From the NCBI RefSeq assembly GCF_000368765.1, contig NZ_KB849655.1:1344193-1408192 (forward strand): DNA of 64,000 nucleotides, written 5' to 3'. The notes beneath the pieces are model-generated. The model searched no databases, was not told the DNA's origin, and saw only the letters and a program-made list of their open reading frames with translations. This stretch comes from Acinetobacter junii CIP 64.5. Lineage in GTDB: Bacteria; Pseudomonadota; Gammaproteobacteria; Pseudomonadales; Moraxellaceae. The position numbers were made by a program, and so were the translations under genes. Within the stretch, counting starts at the first letter, position 1, and every line of letters begins with the position of its first letter. This document shows positions 13,061-21,247 of the stretch, in pieces.

Positions 13061-13540
13061 ATGCGCGCTCAAACCATTAAAATTTCATTTATAGCGTTAC
13101 TCTGCCTAACATTGGCTGGCTGCTTGAGTTTTGGTCCATTGAAGTATCGTCAGGTCAAAATGTTAAAAAAAGAAGGCTTTGTGCTGACAGAAGAAGGCTG
13201 GAGCTTAGGATTACCTGAACGATTACTTTTTGATTTTAATAAATCAGATATTAAACCTGAGAATGGCAAAGAAATTGTTCGCTTGGCCAAACAACTTAAC
13301 AAGTATGATCTACAAAAACTCAAAATCGTGGGTCATACAGATGATATTGGAAACCCTGAATACAATCAGAAGCTTTCTGAAGAGCGAGCTCAAAGTGTTG
13401 CAGGCATTTTCTTGAACGAAGGCTTTAAACAAACAAATTTAAATGTGATTGGTCGTGGTTCAAATCAACCGTTCGTACCTAACACATCAGATGAAAATCG
13501 AGCTAGTAATCGTCGTGTAGCGATTATTATTATTCCTTAA
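13061..13540 (+). CDS. yfiB: OmpA-domain outer-membrane lipoprotein, YfiB-like
   Basis: A 159-residue lipoprotein: signal peptide with lipobox LAGC (Cys21) and a C-terminal OmpA/peptidoglycan-binding domain with the VGHTDDIGNPEYNQKLSEER motif and the terminal NRRVAI strand. In Pseudomonas, YfiB binds peptidoglycan and captures YfiR, releasing YfiN. The gene starts 8 bases after yfiN with an AGGAC ribosome site and is the last gene of the yfiRNB operon, followed by a terminator. Confidence 0.85.
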   Translation: MRAQTIKISFIALLCLTLAGCLSFGPLKYRQVKMLKKEGFVLTEEGWSLGLPERLLFDFNKSDIKPENGKEIVRLAKQLNKYDLQKLKIVGHTDDIGNPEYNQKLSEERAQSVAGIFLNEGFKQTNLNVIGRGSNQPFVPNTSDENRASNRRVAIIIIP

Positions 13541-13558
13541 AGTAAAACTTACTGAGAA

Positions 13559-13586
13559 AAGCCAACTGTAATGTTGGCTTTTTTTA
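13559..13586 (+). terminator. Terminator of yfiRNB
   Basis: AGCCAAC, a 6-base loop, GTTGGCT, then a run of seven T. The tail overlaps the last codons of the convergent metallophosphoesterase gene. Confidence 0.85.
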
Positions 13587-14606
13587 TTTTAGCTCAATGA
13601 TATCTATTGTCGGTGGAACTCTGAATCGAAATGGTACACCAACCATACCTGTACCTACGGTCACAAATACATCAGCATGTTCGTGGGTATAAAAGCCCTT
13701 TTTATGCCCTAAAATCGAGACTCGCTTCATAATATAATTAGTAATCCACGGCAATTCAATTTGCCCACCATGAGTATGTCCAGAAACCATCAAAGGTCGT
13801 GTAGGCAATTCTGGAACCATATCTACGGTATCAGGGTTGTGAGACAATATTAGCCATGGTTTATTCTGTGGTAATTCAGGCATGTATCGCATGTTCGCTT
13901 TACCTGCCCAAAGATCTCCAACACCGATCAATCGAAACTCGTCAAACTCAACAATCTTCCCCTCTATATCTATAACATCATTGTGTTCTAATGCTTGTTT
14001 CAACAACGCTTGAATCGGTGGCCCAGGATATTGCTCATCATGATTACCAGGTACTGAATAAACTGGCGCATGGATTTCACGCAAAATTGCTAACTCTTGA
14101 ACCAATCTATTTTCAGGCTCATAAGTCCAATCACCTGCAACGACAACAAGGTCTGGTTGTTGCTGATTCAGTTTTTTAACGATGGTTTTTAATTGGCGTT
14201 CATGTCCTGAAAATAATCCAACATGCATATCGGCAACAACTGCCAATTTTATTGGTCTAGTAAACTCTCGGTCTGGATGTAAACGATATTGATGATGCTT
14301 CACTTGAACAATATGAGGTTCAATAAATCGAGCGTAAATTAACAAACTACTCAATAAAAATACGAAAGTACTTTGGTGCAGACTATAATAGTCAGACCAA
14401 CCTGTATATAAGCTAAAAAACCATAGTGGAATTAACAAATAGGATAAATAAAAGGCTAATAAATGAATAAACGCTTTAAAAGGATGTATAGTTTCAGTCC
14501 GAGATTGATGAATCCAAGCTTGAATTAATCCCCAAAGTGCTAGAAGTGCAAAAATAGCATAGAAAATAAAAATAACTGTATCTGAACTATACATTACAGA
14601 CTTCAT
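13584..14606 (-). CDS. Membrane-anchored metallophosphoesterase
   Basis: A 340-residue protein with about three N-terminal membrane helices (to about residue 90) followed by a calcineurin-type phosphoesterase domain. The metal-binding motifs are complete: ADMHVG (D-x-H), AGDWTYE (GD), GNHDE, and SGHTHGGQ. This layout matches the YkuE/YaeI-like group, some of which are lipid or nucleotide phosphodiesterases; the substrate is unknown. The start is chosen at ATG 14606, behind TAGGTG; GTG 14615 and ATG 14594 are in-frame alternatives. It converges on yfiB, and its 3' end overlaps that operon's terminator. Confidence 0.88.
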   Translation of the reverse strand: MKSVMYSSDTVIFIFYAIFALLALWGLIQAWIHQSRTETIHPFKAFIHLLAFYLSYLLIPLWFFSLYTGWSDYYSLHQSTFVFLLSSLLIYARFIEPHIVQVKHHQYRLHPDREFTRPIKLAVVADMHVGLFSGHERQLKTIVKKLNQQQPDLVVVAGDWTYEPENRLVQELAILREIHAPVYSVPGNHDEQYPGPPIQALLKQALEHNDVIDIEGKIVEFDEFRLIGVGDLWAGKANMRYMPELPQNKPWLILSHNPDTVDMVPELPTRPLMVSGHTHGGQIELPWITNYIMKRVSILGHKKGFYTHEHADVFVTVGTGMVGVPFRFRVPPTIDIIELK

Positions 14607-14691
14607 CAACCTCACCTAAGGACAGCATGCTTATATTTATCTTTTTTGATGAAATGCTATACTCAAGCACAACATTTAATCAGTAATAATT

Positions 14692-16323
14692 ATGACGCAA
14701 TTTTCTCAGATAAATAGTCAGCATACACATATAAGTACAACTACTTACAATAAAACTATGCTTGCGATTTATTGCAGTATTGCGATCGGCGTTAGTGGCT
14801 GTAGTACCTTACCTGAACATAAAACCTTGCCTACAGCTTCAGTTGCCGTAGAACCTATTGACACTTCAGAAACCACTTTAGCTCAAATCATCGAGCCTTT
14901 ACAGCAACAAAACCCAAATTTGACTGGGTATCATGTTCTTTTTGAACCTTTAGAAGCATTGGCGGCTCGTCTAAGTTTAATTGATAAAGCTGAAAAAACT
15001 TTAGATCTTCAATATTATATTTGGGATAATGACAAAGTCGGTGCACTCGCCTTACATGCACTGATTCGAGCAGCGGATCGCGGCGTCAAAGTACGCTTAT
15101 TGATTGATGATAATAATGCCAAACAAACTGAAGGGATTTTCCTCGCCTTAGCACAGCACCCTAATATTCAAATTAAATTATTTAATCCATATCGTTTTCG
15201 CAAATATCGTGCTTTAGATATGATTTTTGACTTAAAACGCATTAACCGTCGGATGCACAATAAGAGCTTTATTACAGACCATCAAGTTGCCCTGATCGGT
15301 GGTCGAAATATGACAAATCAGTACTACAATGTTAGTGATAGTTATCAGTTCTCTGATGTTGATGTCATGCTTTTCGGTACGGCAGTCAATGATATTTCCC
15401 AATCTTTTGATGATTATTGGAATCATGAATATGCTTATGATGTTAGAGAAATCGTCAATCCCAAATCACATCGCTTGAGCTACGAAAGTTTAAAACAACA
15501 ATTAGATGATCACTATAAAAAATCAACAGTGCAGAATTATCTTGATTTAACCAGCGAATCCACCGCGATCAAGTCACTAATGAATCGCGAGATTGCATTA
15601 GACTGGGTTAAAGCTGAAGTAGTAAAAGACTCTCCCGACAAAGTGAAAGCAAAAGCAAAAAAGCATGAACATTTAAACTTTCAGCTGATCAATCACCTAG
15701 AAAAACCTGAAAAAAATATCGACTTGATCTCTGCTTATTTCGTTCCAGAAAAAAAGGGTGCGAAAACATTAGGCGACTTAGCGCAAAGTGGTGTTAAAGT
15801 TAGAGTTCTAACGAACTCTTTTAAAGCCAATGATGTCGCTGTAGTACACGCTTTTTATGGTAAGTATCGTCAGAGATTGCTTGAAGACGGCGTTCAACTT
15901 TATGAATTTGTACCAGCTTTAGACAAAGAAGATTTGGATAAGCATACCGATGATTTGGCAAAAAAAGCCAAGGTCAATATGAAAGGTTTAAGCCGTTCAA
16001 GTTTACATGCCAAACTGATGGCTTTAGATGAAAAACAGGTATTTATTGGCTCCTTTAATTTCGATCCACGCTCAGCTTATCTCAATACAGAAATCGGGGT
16101 TTTATTAAATAGCCCACCTCTAGCCCAAGCTGTTCATAACACGATGGATCAAAATTTAAGCAAGTATGCATATAAACTGGTGCTCGATGCCAACAAAAAA
16201 ATTAATTGGCAACGTCAAACTAATGAAGGCATGATTAATCACACCAAAGAGCCTCGAATGAAATGGTGGCAAAAAGCTGGTGTAAAATTCCTGTCATGGC
16301 TACCTATAGAAGGCTTTATGTAA
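14692..16323 (+). CDS. Phospholipase D-family lipoprotein (cardiolipin synthase-like)
   Basis: A 543-residue PLD-superfamily protein with two complete HKD motifs: HNKSFITD (H189, K191, D196) and HAKLMALD near residue 440, so both catalytic halves are present. The N-terminus has a hydrophobic stretch ending in GVSGC (Cys37), a lipobox, so it is probably a periplasmic lipoprotein. Family members act on phospholipids as phospholipase D or cardiolipin synthase; which applies here is unclear. The start could be ATG 14692 or ATG 14758 (shorter n-region, more typical signal peptide). The 3' end overlaps the convergent acyltransferase gene by 8 bases. Confidence 0.88.
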   Translation: MTQFSQINSQHTHISTTTYNKTMLAIYCSIAIGVSGCSTLPEHKTLPTASVAVEPIDTSETTLAQIIEPLQQQNPNLTGYHVLFEPLEALAARLSLIDKAEKTLDLQYYIWDNDKVGALALHALIRAADRGVKVRLLIDDNNAKQTEGIFLALAQHPNIQIKLFNPYRFRKYRALDMIFDLKRINRRMHNKSFITDHQVALIGGRNMTNQYYNVSDSYQFSDVDVMLFGTAVNDISQSFDDYWNHEYAYDVREIVNPKSHRLSYESLKQQLDDHYKKSTVQNYLDLTSESTAIKSLMNREIALDWVKAEVVKDSPDKVKAKAKKHEHLNFQLINHLEKPEKNIDLISAYFVPEKKGAKTLGDLAQSGVKVRVLTNSFKANDVAVVHAFYGKYRQRLLEDGVQLYEFVPALDKEDLDKHTDDLAKKAKVNMKGLSRSSLHAKLMALDEKQVFIGSFNFDPRSAYLNTEIGVLLNSPPLAQAVHNTMDQNLSKYAYKLVLDANKKINWQRQTNEGMINHTKEPRMKWWQKAGVKFLSWLPIEGFM

Positions 16324-17143
16324 CATCGCTGTCAGGCATCACTTTTAATACCTTACGATGTAACTCAGCAAGTCCCTCTCTCATCTTTTGATCAACTTCT
16401 TTGGTCAGTGTATCGACTGTATGTCCAGTTACAGGAATTGCAGGTAAAGTTAGTAAGTGAGCCGTGACTTGAGGCATTTCCAAAACTCTTTGTACATGCT
16501 CTGCAAAAGACATTTCACCAATAAAAGGTGCGATCATGTCCAATTCACCTTGTTGGTTGACATAGCAAATCACGCAAATCTGCACAGGACGCTGAGCTTC
16601 AATCGCTGCCCCCAATAATCGACCATGAACTTTTTTGACTTTACGACCATCTGTCGTGGTGGCTTCTGGGAAAAAAAGAACAGGAATATCTTTTTTCAAA
16701 AACTCAGTGATCTGTTCTTTAATTCGGAGAGAATCACCTGAACCACGTTTAATAAAAAGTGTTCCACCGCCCTTTGCAAGATTGCCTAAAATTGGCCATT
16801 TCTCAACTTCAGCTTTTGCCAAAAAGAAAATGCGAGCACCTGAACCAAGCACCGCTACATCTAACCATGAGATATGATTGCTCACCCAAAGCGCTGACTC
16901 ACGAGGAATAGTTCCATGAACTTGTACCTCAATATTGAAAACCTCGCATAAACGTCGACAAAAATACTGTACATAACGTGTGTTAACAGGGTTATTAGGA
17001 TCTTTATATAAGCCGTGACGATAAATGAGATAAAAACCTTCACCAATCGTTTCTAAGCCCGAAGCCAATTTTCTACTGTATAAACTAAATTTTGATAACA
17101 AATTTAAAGGTGTACCAGTAACTGCTGATGTTTCTTGAGTCAT
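16316..17143 (-). CDS. 1-acyl-sn-glycerol-3-phosphate acyltransferase (PlsC-like)
   Basis: A 275-residue membrane-associated acyltransferase that transfers an acyl chain to lysophosphatidic acid or a related lysolipid. The catalytic HX4D motif is NHISWLD (about residue 90), the substrate-binding block FFPEATTTDG (about 158), with an LFIKRG segment between. The family also contains OlsA-like acyltransferases, so the exact acceptor is unsure. The gene is convergent with the PLD-family gene and shares its last 8 bases, an arrangement that places two phospholipid-acting enzymes tail to tail. Confidence 0.88.
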   Translation of the reverse strand: MTQETSAVTGTPLNLLSKFSLYSRKLASGLETIGEGFYLIYRHGLYKDPNNPVNTRYVQYFCRRLCEVFNIEVQVHGTIPRESALWVSNHISWLDVAVLGSGARIFFLAKAEVEKWPILGNLAKGGGTLFIKRGSGDSLRIKEQITEFLKKDIPVLFFPEATTTDGRKVKKVHGRLLGAAIEAQRPVQICVICYVNQQGELDMIAPFIGEMSFAEHVQRVLEMPQVTAHLLTLPAIPVTGHTVDTLTKEVDQKMREGLAELHRKVLKVMPDSDVT

Positions 17144-17324
17144 AAATCACTAAAACCGTATGCAAGTCTGCATGTTATTAACTTGTTATATCACGCAAAT
17201 ATCTTTAGATAAAAGTTCCATTGATGACAAAAAGCGAACGTGGAGATAATTTTTTTCAATTTTAAATGAATAAATAGATTGATTACCATAATTAAATCGA
17301 AATAACTGATCAAAAGGTAAGATT

Positions 17325-17465
17325 ATGACTCCCGAAATGAGCACTCACCACGAAGACGTTAAAATTTCTTATGGATACGCTCTTAAAATGTTTCTAGGTT
17401 GGTCAATTTTATATATGGGCACCCTGATTGGCTTTATTGAGTTATTACGTCGCAATCTCATATAA
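17325..17465 (+). CDS. Small single-pass membrane protein (46 aa)
   Basis: An ATG at 17325 behind AAAAGGTAAG opens a 46-codon frame ending TAA at 17463-17465. The product has a polar N-terminus (about 17 residues, His/Glu-rich), a hydrophobic helix about 20-38 (FLGWSILYMGTLIGFIEL), and a positively charged end (RRN). This is a textbook small membrane protein layout, with a good ribosome site. It lies between the divergent plsC-like gene and hflX. The function is unknown; it could be mistaken for spacer because it is so short. Confidence 0.65.
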   Translation: MTPEMSTHHEDVKISYGYALKMFLGWSILYMGTLIGFIELLRRNLI

Positions 17466-17538
17466 ACAGTCTAACTTTTTGCCCTTTCGTTGAAGTTTAT
17501 TCTAGAATAGGGGTTCAATACCTAGGATAAGATACAGC

Positions 17539-18888
17539 GTGGAAAATATTACACAGCGACAAAGTGGTGAGCGAGCAGTTTTAGTTAGTATCTCTGTTCA
17601 AATGCTCGATGACCTTGATGCTGAAGAGTTCCAATTGCTCGCACAATCCGCAGGTGCAGAAATTCTTGAACATATTTCTGTACAAAGAAATAAACCAGAT
17701 CCTAAATTCTTTATTGGTTCTGGTAAGGTAGATGAAATTGCTGAATTGGTACAAGAATTAGAAGCTGAGTTAGTCATTTTTGACCATTCGCTCTCTCCTG
17801 CTCAAGAACGGAATTTGGAACGCATCCTGAAATGTCGTGTAATTGATCGCACTGGACTTATTTTAGATATTTTCGCCTTACGTGCCCGTACACATGAAGG
17901 TAAACTTCAAGTTGAACTTGCACAACTCAAACACTTATCCACTCGCTTAATTCGCGGTTTCACTGGGAATTTAGAACAACAAAAAGGTGGTATTGGTCTT
18001 CGAGGTCCAGGTGAATCACAATTAGAAACAGATCGTCGTCTGATTCGTGTTCGAATTACTCAACTCAAAGACAAGTTAGTTAAAGTACAACAAACTCGAT
18101 TACAAGGTCGTGCAGCACGTCAGAAAGCGGCGATACCGACCATTTCTTTAGTCGGTTATACCAATGCTGGAAAATCGACTTTATTTAACATCTTGGCAAA
18201 AAGTGATGTCTATGCAGCAGATCAATTATTTGCAACCTTAGACCCAACTTTAAGACGTTTGGAATGGGATGGTATTGGTACCGTTGTTTTAGCTGATACA
18301 GTTGGTTTTGTCCGCAATCTTCAACACGACTTAGTTGAATCTTTCAAAGCAACCTTAGAAGAAACTTTAGAAGCAACATTGCTATTACATGTTATTGATA
18401 GCAGTAGTCCCAATATGGATGAACAAATTGAAGCCGTTGAAAGCGTGTTAAAAGAAATCGGAGCAGATGCCCCTATTTTGCATGTCTATAATAAAATTGA
18501 TCTCAGTGGTGATGCAGCAAAAATCATCTACAAAGCCCCCGATGTTCCAGATCGAGTTTATGTCTCAGCACATTCAGGACAAGGACTTGAATTATTGAGT
18601 CAAGCTGTTCAACAATGCCTTATGGGACAGTTACAACACTTCGATTTAGTTCTTAAACCTGCCTACGGTAAACTACGCACTCAGCTATACACTCTGAATG
18701 TTATTCAATCAGAACATTATGATGAGCAAGGTAATTTACAGTTAACCGTGTGTATGGCACCTAATAAACTTGAGCAGCTGATTAAACAAGCTCATTTGCC
18801 ATTCGATGAAATTCTGGGACAAAAAACGACTCTTTTCCAACGACCATTGGAAGAGTTCGAGCTAAATGACACCACCATATCGCATTAA
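17539..18888 (+). CDS. hflX: GTPase HflX, ribosome-splitting factor
   Basis: A 449-residue HflX GTPase that binds the 50S subunit and rescues stalled or stress-damaged ribosomes. N-terminal HflX domain (about 1-190) with FIGSGKVDEI and the conserved GGIGLRGPGESQLETDRR linker, then the G domain with Walker A GYTNAGKST, G3 DTVGF and G4 NKID. The start is GTG at 17539. Unlike in Escherichia coli it is not next to hfq here. Its 3' end overlaps the LrgA-like gene by 23 bases, suggesting co-transcription. Confidence 0.95.
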   Translation: MENITQRQSGERAVLVSISVQMLDDLDAEEFQLLAQSAGAEILEHISVQRNKPDPKFFIGSGKVDEIAELVQELEAELVIFDHSLSPAQERNLERILKCRVIDRTGLILDIFALRARTHEGKLQVELAQLKHLSTRLIRGFTGNLEQQKGGIGLRGPGESQLETDRRLIRVRITQLKDKLVKVQQTRLQGRAARQKAAIPTISLVGYTNAGKSTLFNILAKSDVYAADQLFATLDPTLRRLEWDGIGTVVLADTVGFVRNLQHDLVESFKATLEETLEATLLLHVIDSSSPNMDEQIEAVESVLKEIGADAPILHVYNKIDLSGDAAKIIYKAPDVPDRVYVSAHSGQGLELLSQAVQQCLMGQLQHFDLVLKPAYGKLRTQLYTLNVIQSEHYDEQGNLQLTVCMAPNKLEQLIKQAHLPFDEILGQKTTLFQRPLEEFELNDTTISH

Positions 18889-19288
18889 CAGCGACCTTGA
18901 GAATATAGATACGAGTTTAAGAGAAATGAAAGATATAGATTGGACAGCTTGGTTTTGCACGATCCTGTTAATTATTGTGTTTCGTGAAGGTGCTGTTGCA
19001 ATTACCAAAGTCTTTCACCATCCTGAATTAGGTAATTTAGTAGGTCTTATAGGTTTATTGGTCACATTATTAATATGGAGACGTTTCAGAAAAATCTCGA
19101 ATCGTCTCATTGATACCAATAACAAAATTATGAAAGAGAGTGCTTTCGCCTTTCTTCCCATTTGTGCTGGTTCATTAATTATGTTGGTACATTTGGGCAA
19201 AGAAATTCCAATGTTTTTGTTTGTATTAACTCTCAGTACTTTATTGCCATTGTGGATTTACGCAAAAATGGCAAAACGCTGGTTATAG
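18866..19288 (+). CDS. CidA/LrgA-family membrane protein
   Basis: A 140-residue protein with four membrane helices that matches the holin-like CidA/LrgA family, including the GNLVGLIGLLVTLLIWR segment. In Gram-positive bacteria LrgA/CidA modulate murein hydrolase activity and cell lysis; in Gram-negatives a role in pyruvate or metabolite transport or lysis is proposed. The start at 18866 overlaps hflX by 23 bases; ATG 18926 is an alternative that removes a 20-residue polar N-terminus. The gene is followed after 12 bases by its usual partner lrgB. Confidence 0.78.
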   Translation: MTPPYRINSDLENIDTSLREMKDIDWTAWFCTILLIIVFREGAVAITKVFHHPELGNLVGLIGLLVTLLIWRRFRKISNRLIDTNNKIMKESAFAFLPICAGSLIMLVHLGKEIPMFLFVLTLSTLLPLWIYAKMAKRWL

Positions 19289-19300
19289 GAGTCTCTAAAT

Positions 19301-19969
19301 ATGTTCATGATTATTTATGGCTTTATAATCACGTTAGTTAGCTATCTGATCGCTAAACCACTGAATAAACGTATGCCACAAATTCCACTGATTGTCTTTG
19401 CGATGTTTATCGTGATTGGTTTTCTGGCTGTCTTAGGAATCCCCTACGAGCAATACATGAAAAGTGTAAATGATGTTTTTAATCATTTACTAGGTTATGT
19501 CACCGTTGCATTAGCAATTCCATTGGCTGCAATGCGCTATGATGATTTACCCCTCAAGTCTATGCTCGGTATTTTATGTTTTGCCAGTATCAGTGCGGTC
19601 GCTTTACCAATGGGACTTGCATATCTTTTGCATATGTCTGAACCGACAATCTTGGCTTTTGCAACTCGTGCAGTCACCACGCCTATCGCATTAAATATTG
19701 CAACCTTACTGCATGCTCCTTTAATGATGGTGACCTTGATTGTAATTTTATCTGGCGTGATTGGTGCTGCATTTTCTCCATGGATTCTGAAGCATATTCA
19801 TGATGAGCGTGCATCAGGTTTGGCTTTAGGTTTAGCTGCACATGCGATTGGTACAGCACAAGCTTGGCAACGTGGTCCTGTCACTGGACGCTATGCTGCT
19901 TTTGGTATGGCTGTAAACGGTGTATTTACAGCGATTTGGCTGCCTACATTTATCTTGTCTTTATCTTAA
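19301..19969 (+). CDS. LrgB/CidB-family membrane protein
   Basis: A 222-residue, multi-helix membrane protein with the LrgB signature: ATRAVTTPIALNIA, and LAAHAIGTAQAW near the C-terminus. It pairs with the upstream LrgA-like protein (gap 12 bases, AGGAG-like ribosome site) as a two-component membrane complex. The job in Gram-negative bacteria is uncertain (lysis control or small-acid export). Confidence 0.88.
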   Translation: MFMIIYGFIITLVSYLIAKPLNKRMPQIPLIVFAMFIVIGFLAVLGIPYEQYMKSVNDVFNHLLGYVTVALAIPLAAMRYDDLPLKSMLGILCFASISAVALPMGLAYLLHMSEPTILAFATRAVTTPIALNIATLLHAPLMMVTLIVILSGVIGAAFSPWILKHIHDERASGLALGLAAHAIGTAQAWQRGPVTGRYAAFGMAVNGVFTAIWLPTFILSLS

Positions 19970-19995
19970 AATTTGCCGCAAATATCACATAAAGA

Positions 19996-20025
19996 TTGAA
20001 CTAGTTGCCACAAATCCTACATAAT
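19996..20025 (+). promoter_or_regulatory. Candidate sigma-70 promoter of first DUF2147 gene
   Basis: TTGAAC, an 18-base spacer and CATAAT, about 30 bases upstream of the start codon. The second DUF2147 gene has the same layout (20673-20702). Confidence 0.55.
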
Positions 20026-20053
20026 AGAATATCAAACGTTAAAAGGATTTTTA

Positions 20054-20500
20054 ATGATGGGCAAACAACTTATAGGTGCATTATTTTTATCAGTGATCAG
20101 CAGTTTTTCATTTGCAAATGACATTACAGGAATTTGGCAAAGCATAGATGACAAAACTGGCGCACCTAAAGCATTGATTGAAATTCGTGAAGAAGCGAAT
20201 GGCACATATTCAGGAAAAGTCATCAAACTTACGCCTCGTGCAGGATATACACCTAAGGAAACTTGTGTAAATTGTCCAGCGCCATATACCAACAAACCTA
20301 TTTTAGGTATGGATGTGGTAACAGGTTTAAAGCATGGTGAAGGTTTGAACTATACCAATGGTCGTATTCTTGATCCAAATACGGGCAAGATTTACAGTAT
20401 GAAAGCGAAATTAAGTTCAAATGGAAAACGATTACACTTACGTGGATACCTCGGTGTTTCTGCTCTTGGTCGTAATCAAATTTGGATCCGCAATGATTAA
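20054..20500 (+). CDS. DUF2147 family exported protein, copy 1
   Basis: A 148-residue exported protein with a signal peptide (about 1-21, ending FSFA) and a single DUF2147 domain: DITGIWQSIDD at the N-terminus, KLTPRAGYTPKE, paired cysteines in CVNCPAPYTNKP, GRILDPNTGKIYS, and the LHLRGYLGVSALGR end. DUF2147 domains are beta-barrel-like periplasmic or envelope proteins of unknown function. A close paralogue lies 236 bases downstream. The start at 20054 is the first of two adjacent ATGs, behind AAAAGGA. Confidence 0.9.
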   Translation: MMGKQLIGALFLSVISSFSFANDITGIWQSIDDKTGAPKALIEIREEANGTYSGKVIKLTPRAGYTPKETCVNCPAPYTNKPILGMDVVTGLKHGEGLNYTNGRILDPNTGKIYSMKAKLSSNGKRLHLRGYLGVSALGRNQIWIRND

Positions 20501-20565
20501 ATCTTGAAGAATATCGAGCATCTAGTCCCATACTACAACTTATTTAAGACTACGGTTCAGCACTA

Positions 20566-20611
20566 AAAAAGCCTCATTAATGATCATTTAATCATCATGA
20601 GGCTTTTTTAT
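20566..20611 (+). terminator. Terminator after DUF2147 copy 1
   Basis: AAAAAGCCTCAT pairs with ATGAGGCTTTTT around an AT-rich loop (which itself contains TGATCATTTAATCATC), followed by T residues. It separates the two DUF2147 genes, so each is probably transcribed by itself. Confidence 0.85.
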
Positions 20612-20672
20612 TTCTAGTAAAAAATCATTGAAATTTCAAATATTAAAATAATTAACAATTGTAAAATAATGA

Positions 20673-20702
20673 TTGAATCTATTGTTAGTAATCCGAAATA
20701 AT
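20673..20702 (+). promoter_or_regulatory. Candidate sigma-70 promoter of second DUF2147 gene
   Basis: TTGAAT, an 18-base spacer and AATAAT; the -10 is followed by AG exactly as in the first copy. Confidence 0.55.
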
Positions 20703-20736
20703 AGCTAAACAACAATCATGGCTGAGAGGCTCAAAC

Positions 20737-21198
20737 ATGTATAAAAAAGGTATTACATTTTTCATTTTATTTAGTCTTGGCCATTTCGCTTTTGCTCAAG
20801 ATATTACGGGTATTTGGCAAAGTATTGATGACCTTACGGGTGCACCTAAAGGCCAGGTCGAAATTACCCAGGAAGCGGATGGCACCTATACAGGCAAAAT
20901 AACCAAAATCACCCCACGTACAGGTTACACACCGAAAGAGTTCTGTACGGGCTGCCCTGCCCCTTATACCAACAAACCGATTGTCGGTTTAAATGTAATT
21001 ACCAAGCTTAAGCACAAGAGAGACCTCACCTATACAGGTGGACGAATTCTCGACCCCAATACTGGCCGTGTATATAGCCTGGCAGCAAAACTCAGCTCAA
21101 ATGGACAACGCCTACATCTACGGGGCTATGTCGGGGTTTCTGTATTGGGACGCAGCCAGATCTGGATTCGAGTAAATAATAATAAAGCTGCCGAATAA
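20737..21198 (+). CDS. DUF2147 family exported protein, copy 2
   Basis: A 153-residue paralogue of the gene just upstream, with the same order of motifs (signal peptide to about residue 20; DITGIWQSIDDLTGAPK; CTGCPAPYTNKP; GRILDPNTGRVYS; LHLRGYVGVSVLGR) and a slightly longer polar tail. Codon use is more GC-rich in the second half than in copy 1 (for example CTGGCAGCAAAACTC against ATGAAAGCGAAATTA), so the copies have either diverged for a long time or one was acquired from a relative. GAGAGG ribosome site. Confidence 0.9.
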   Translation: MYKKGITFFILFSLGHFAFAQDITGIWQSIDDLTGAPKGQVEITQEADGTYTGKITKITPRTGYTPKEFCTGCPAPYTNKPIVGLNVITKLKHKRDLTYTGGRILDPNTGRVYSLAAKLSSNGQRLHLRGYVGVSVLGRSQIWIRVNNNKAAE

Positions 21199-21202
21199 TA
21201 CA

Positions 21203-21232
21203 AAAGAAGCCCTGATGATCAGGGCTTCTTTC
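21203..21232. terminator. Bidirectional terminator between DUF2147 copy 2 and prc
   Basis: AAAGAAGCCCTGAT pairs with ATCAGGGCTTCTTT, a near-perfect hairpin with A-rich and T-rich flanks, serving both convergent genes. Confidence 0.85.
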
Positions 21233-21247
21233 TATGACATTTAAAGA

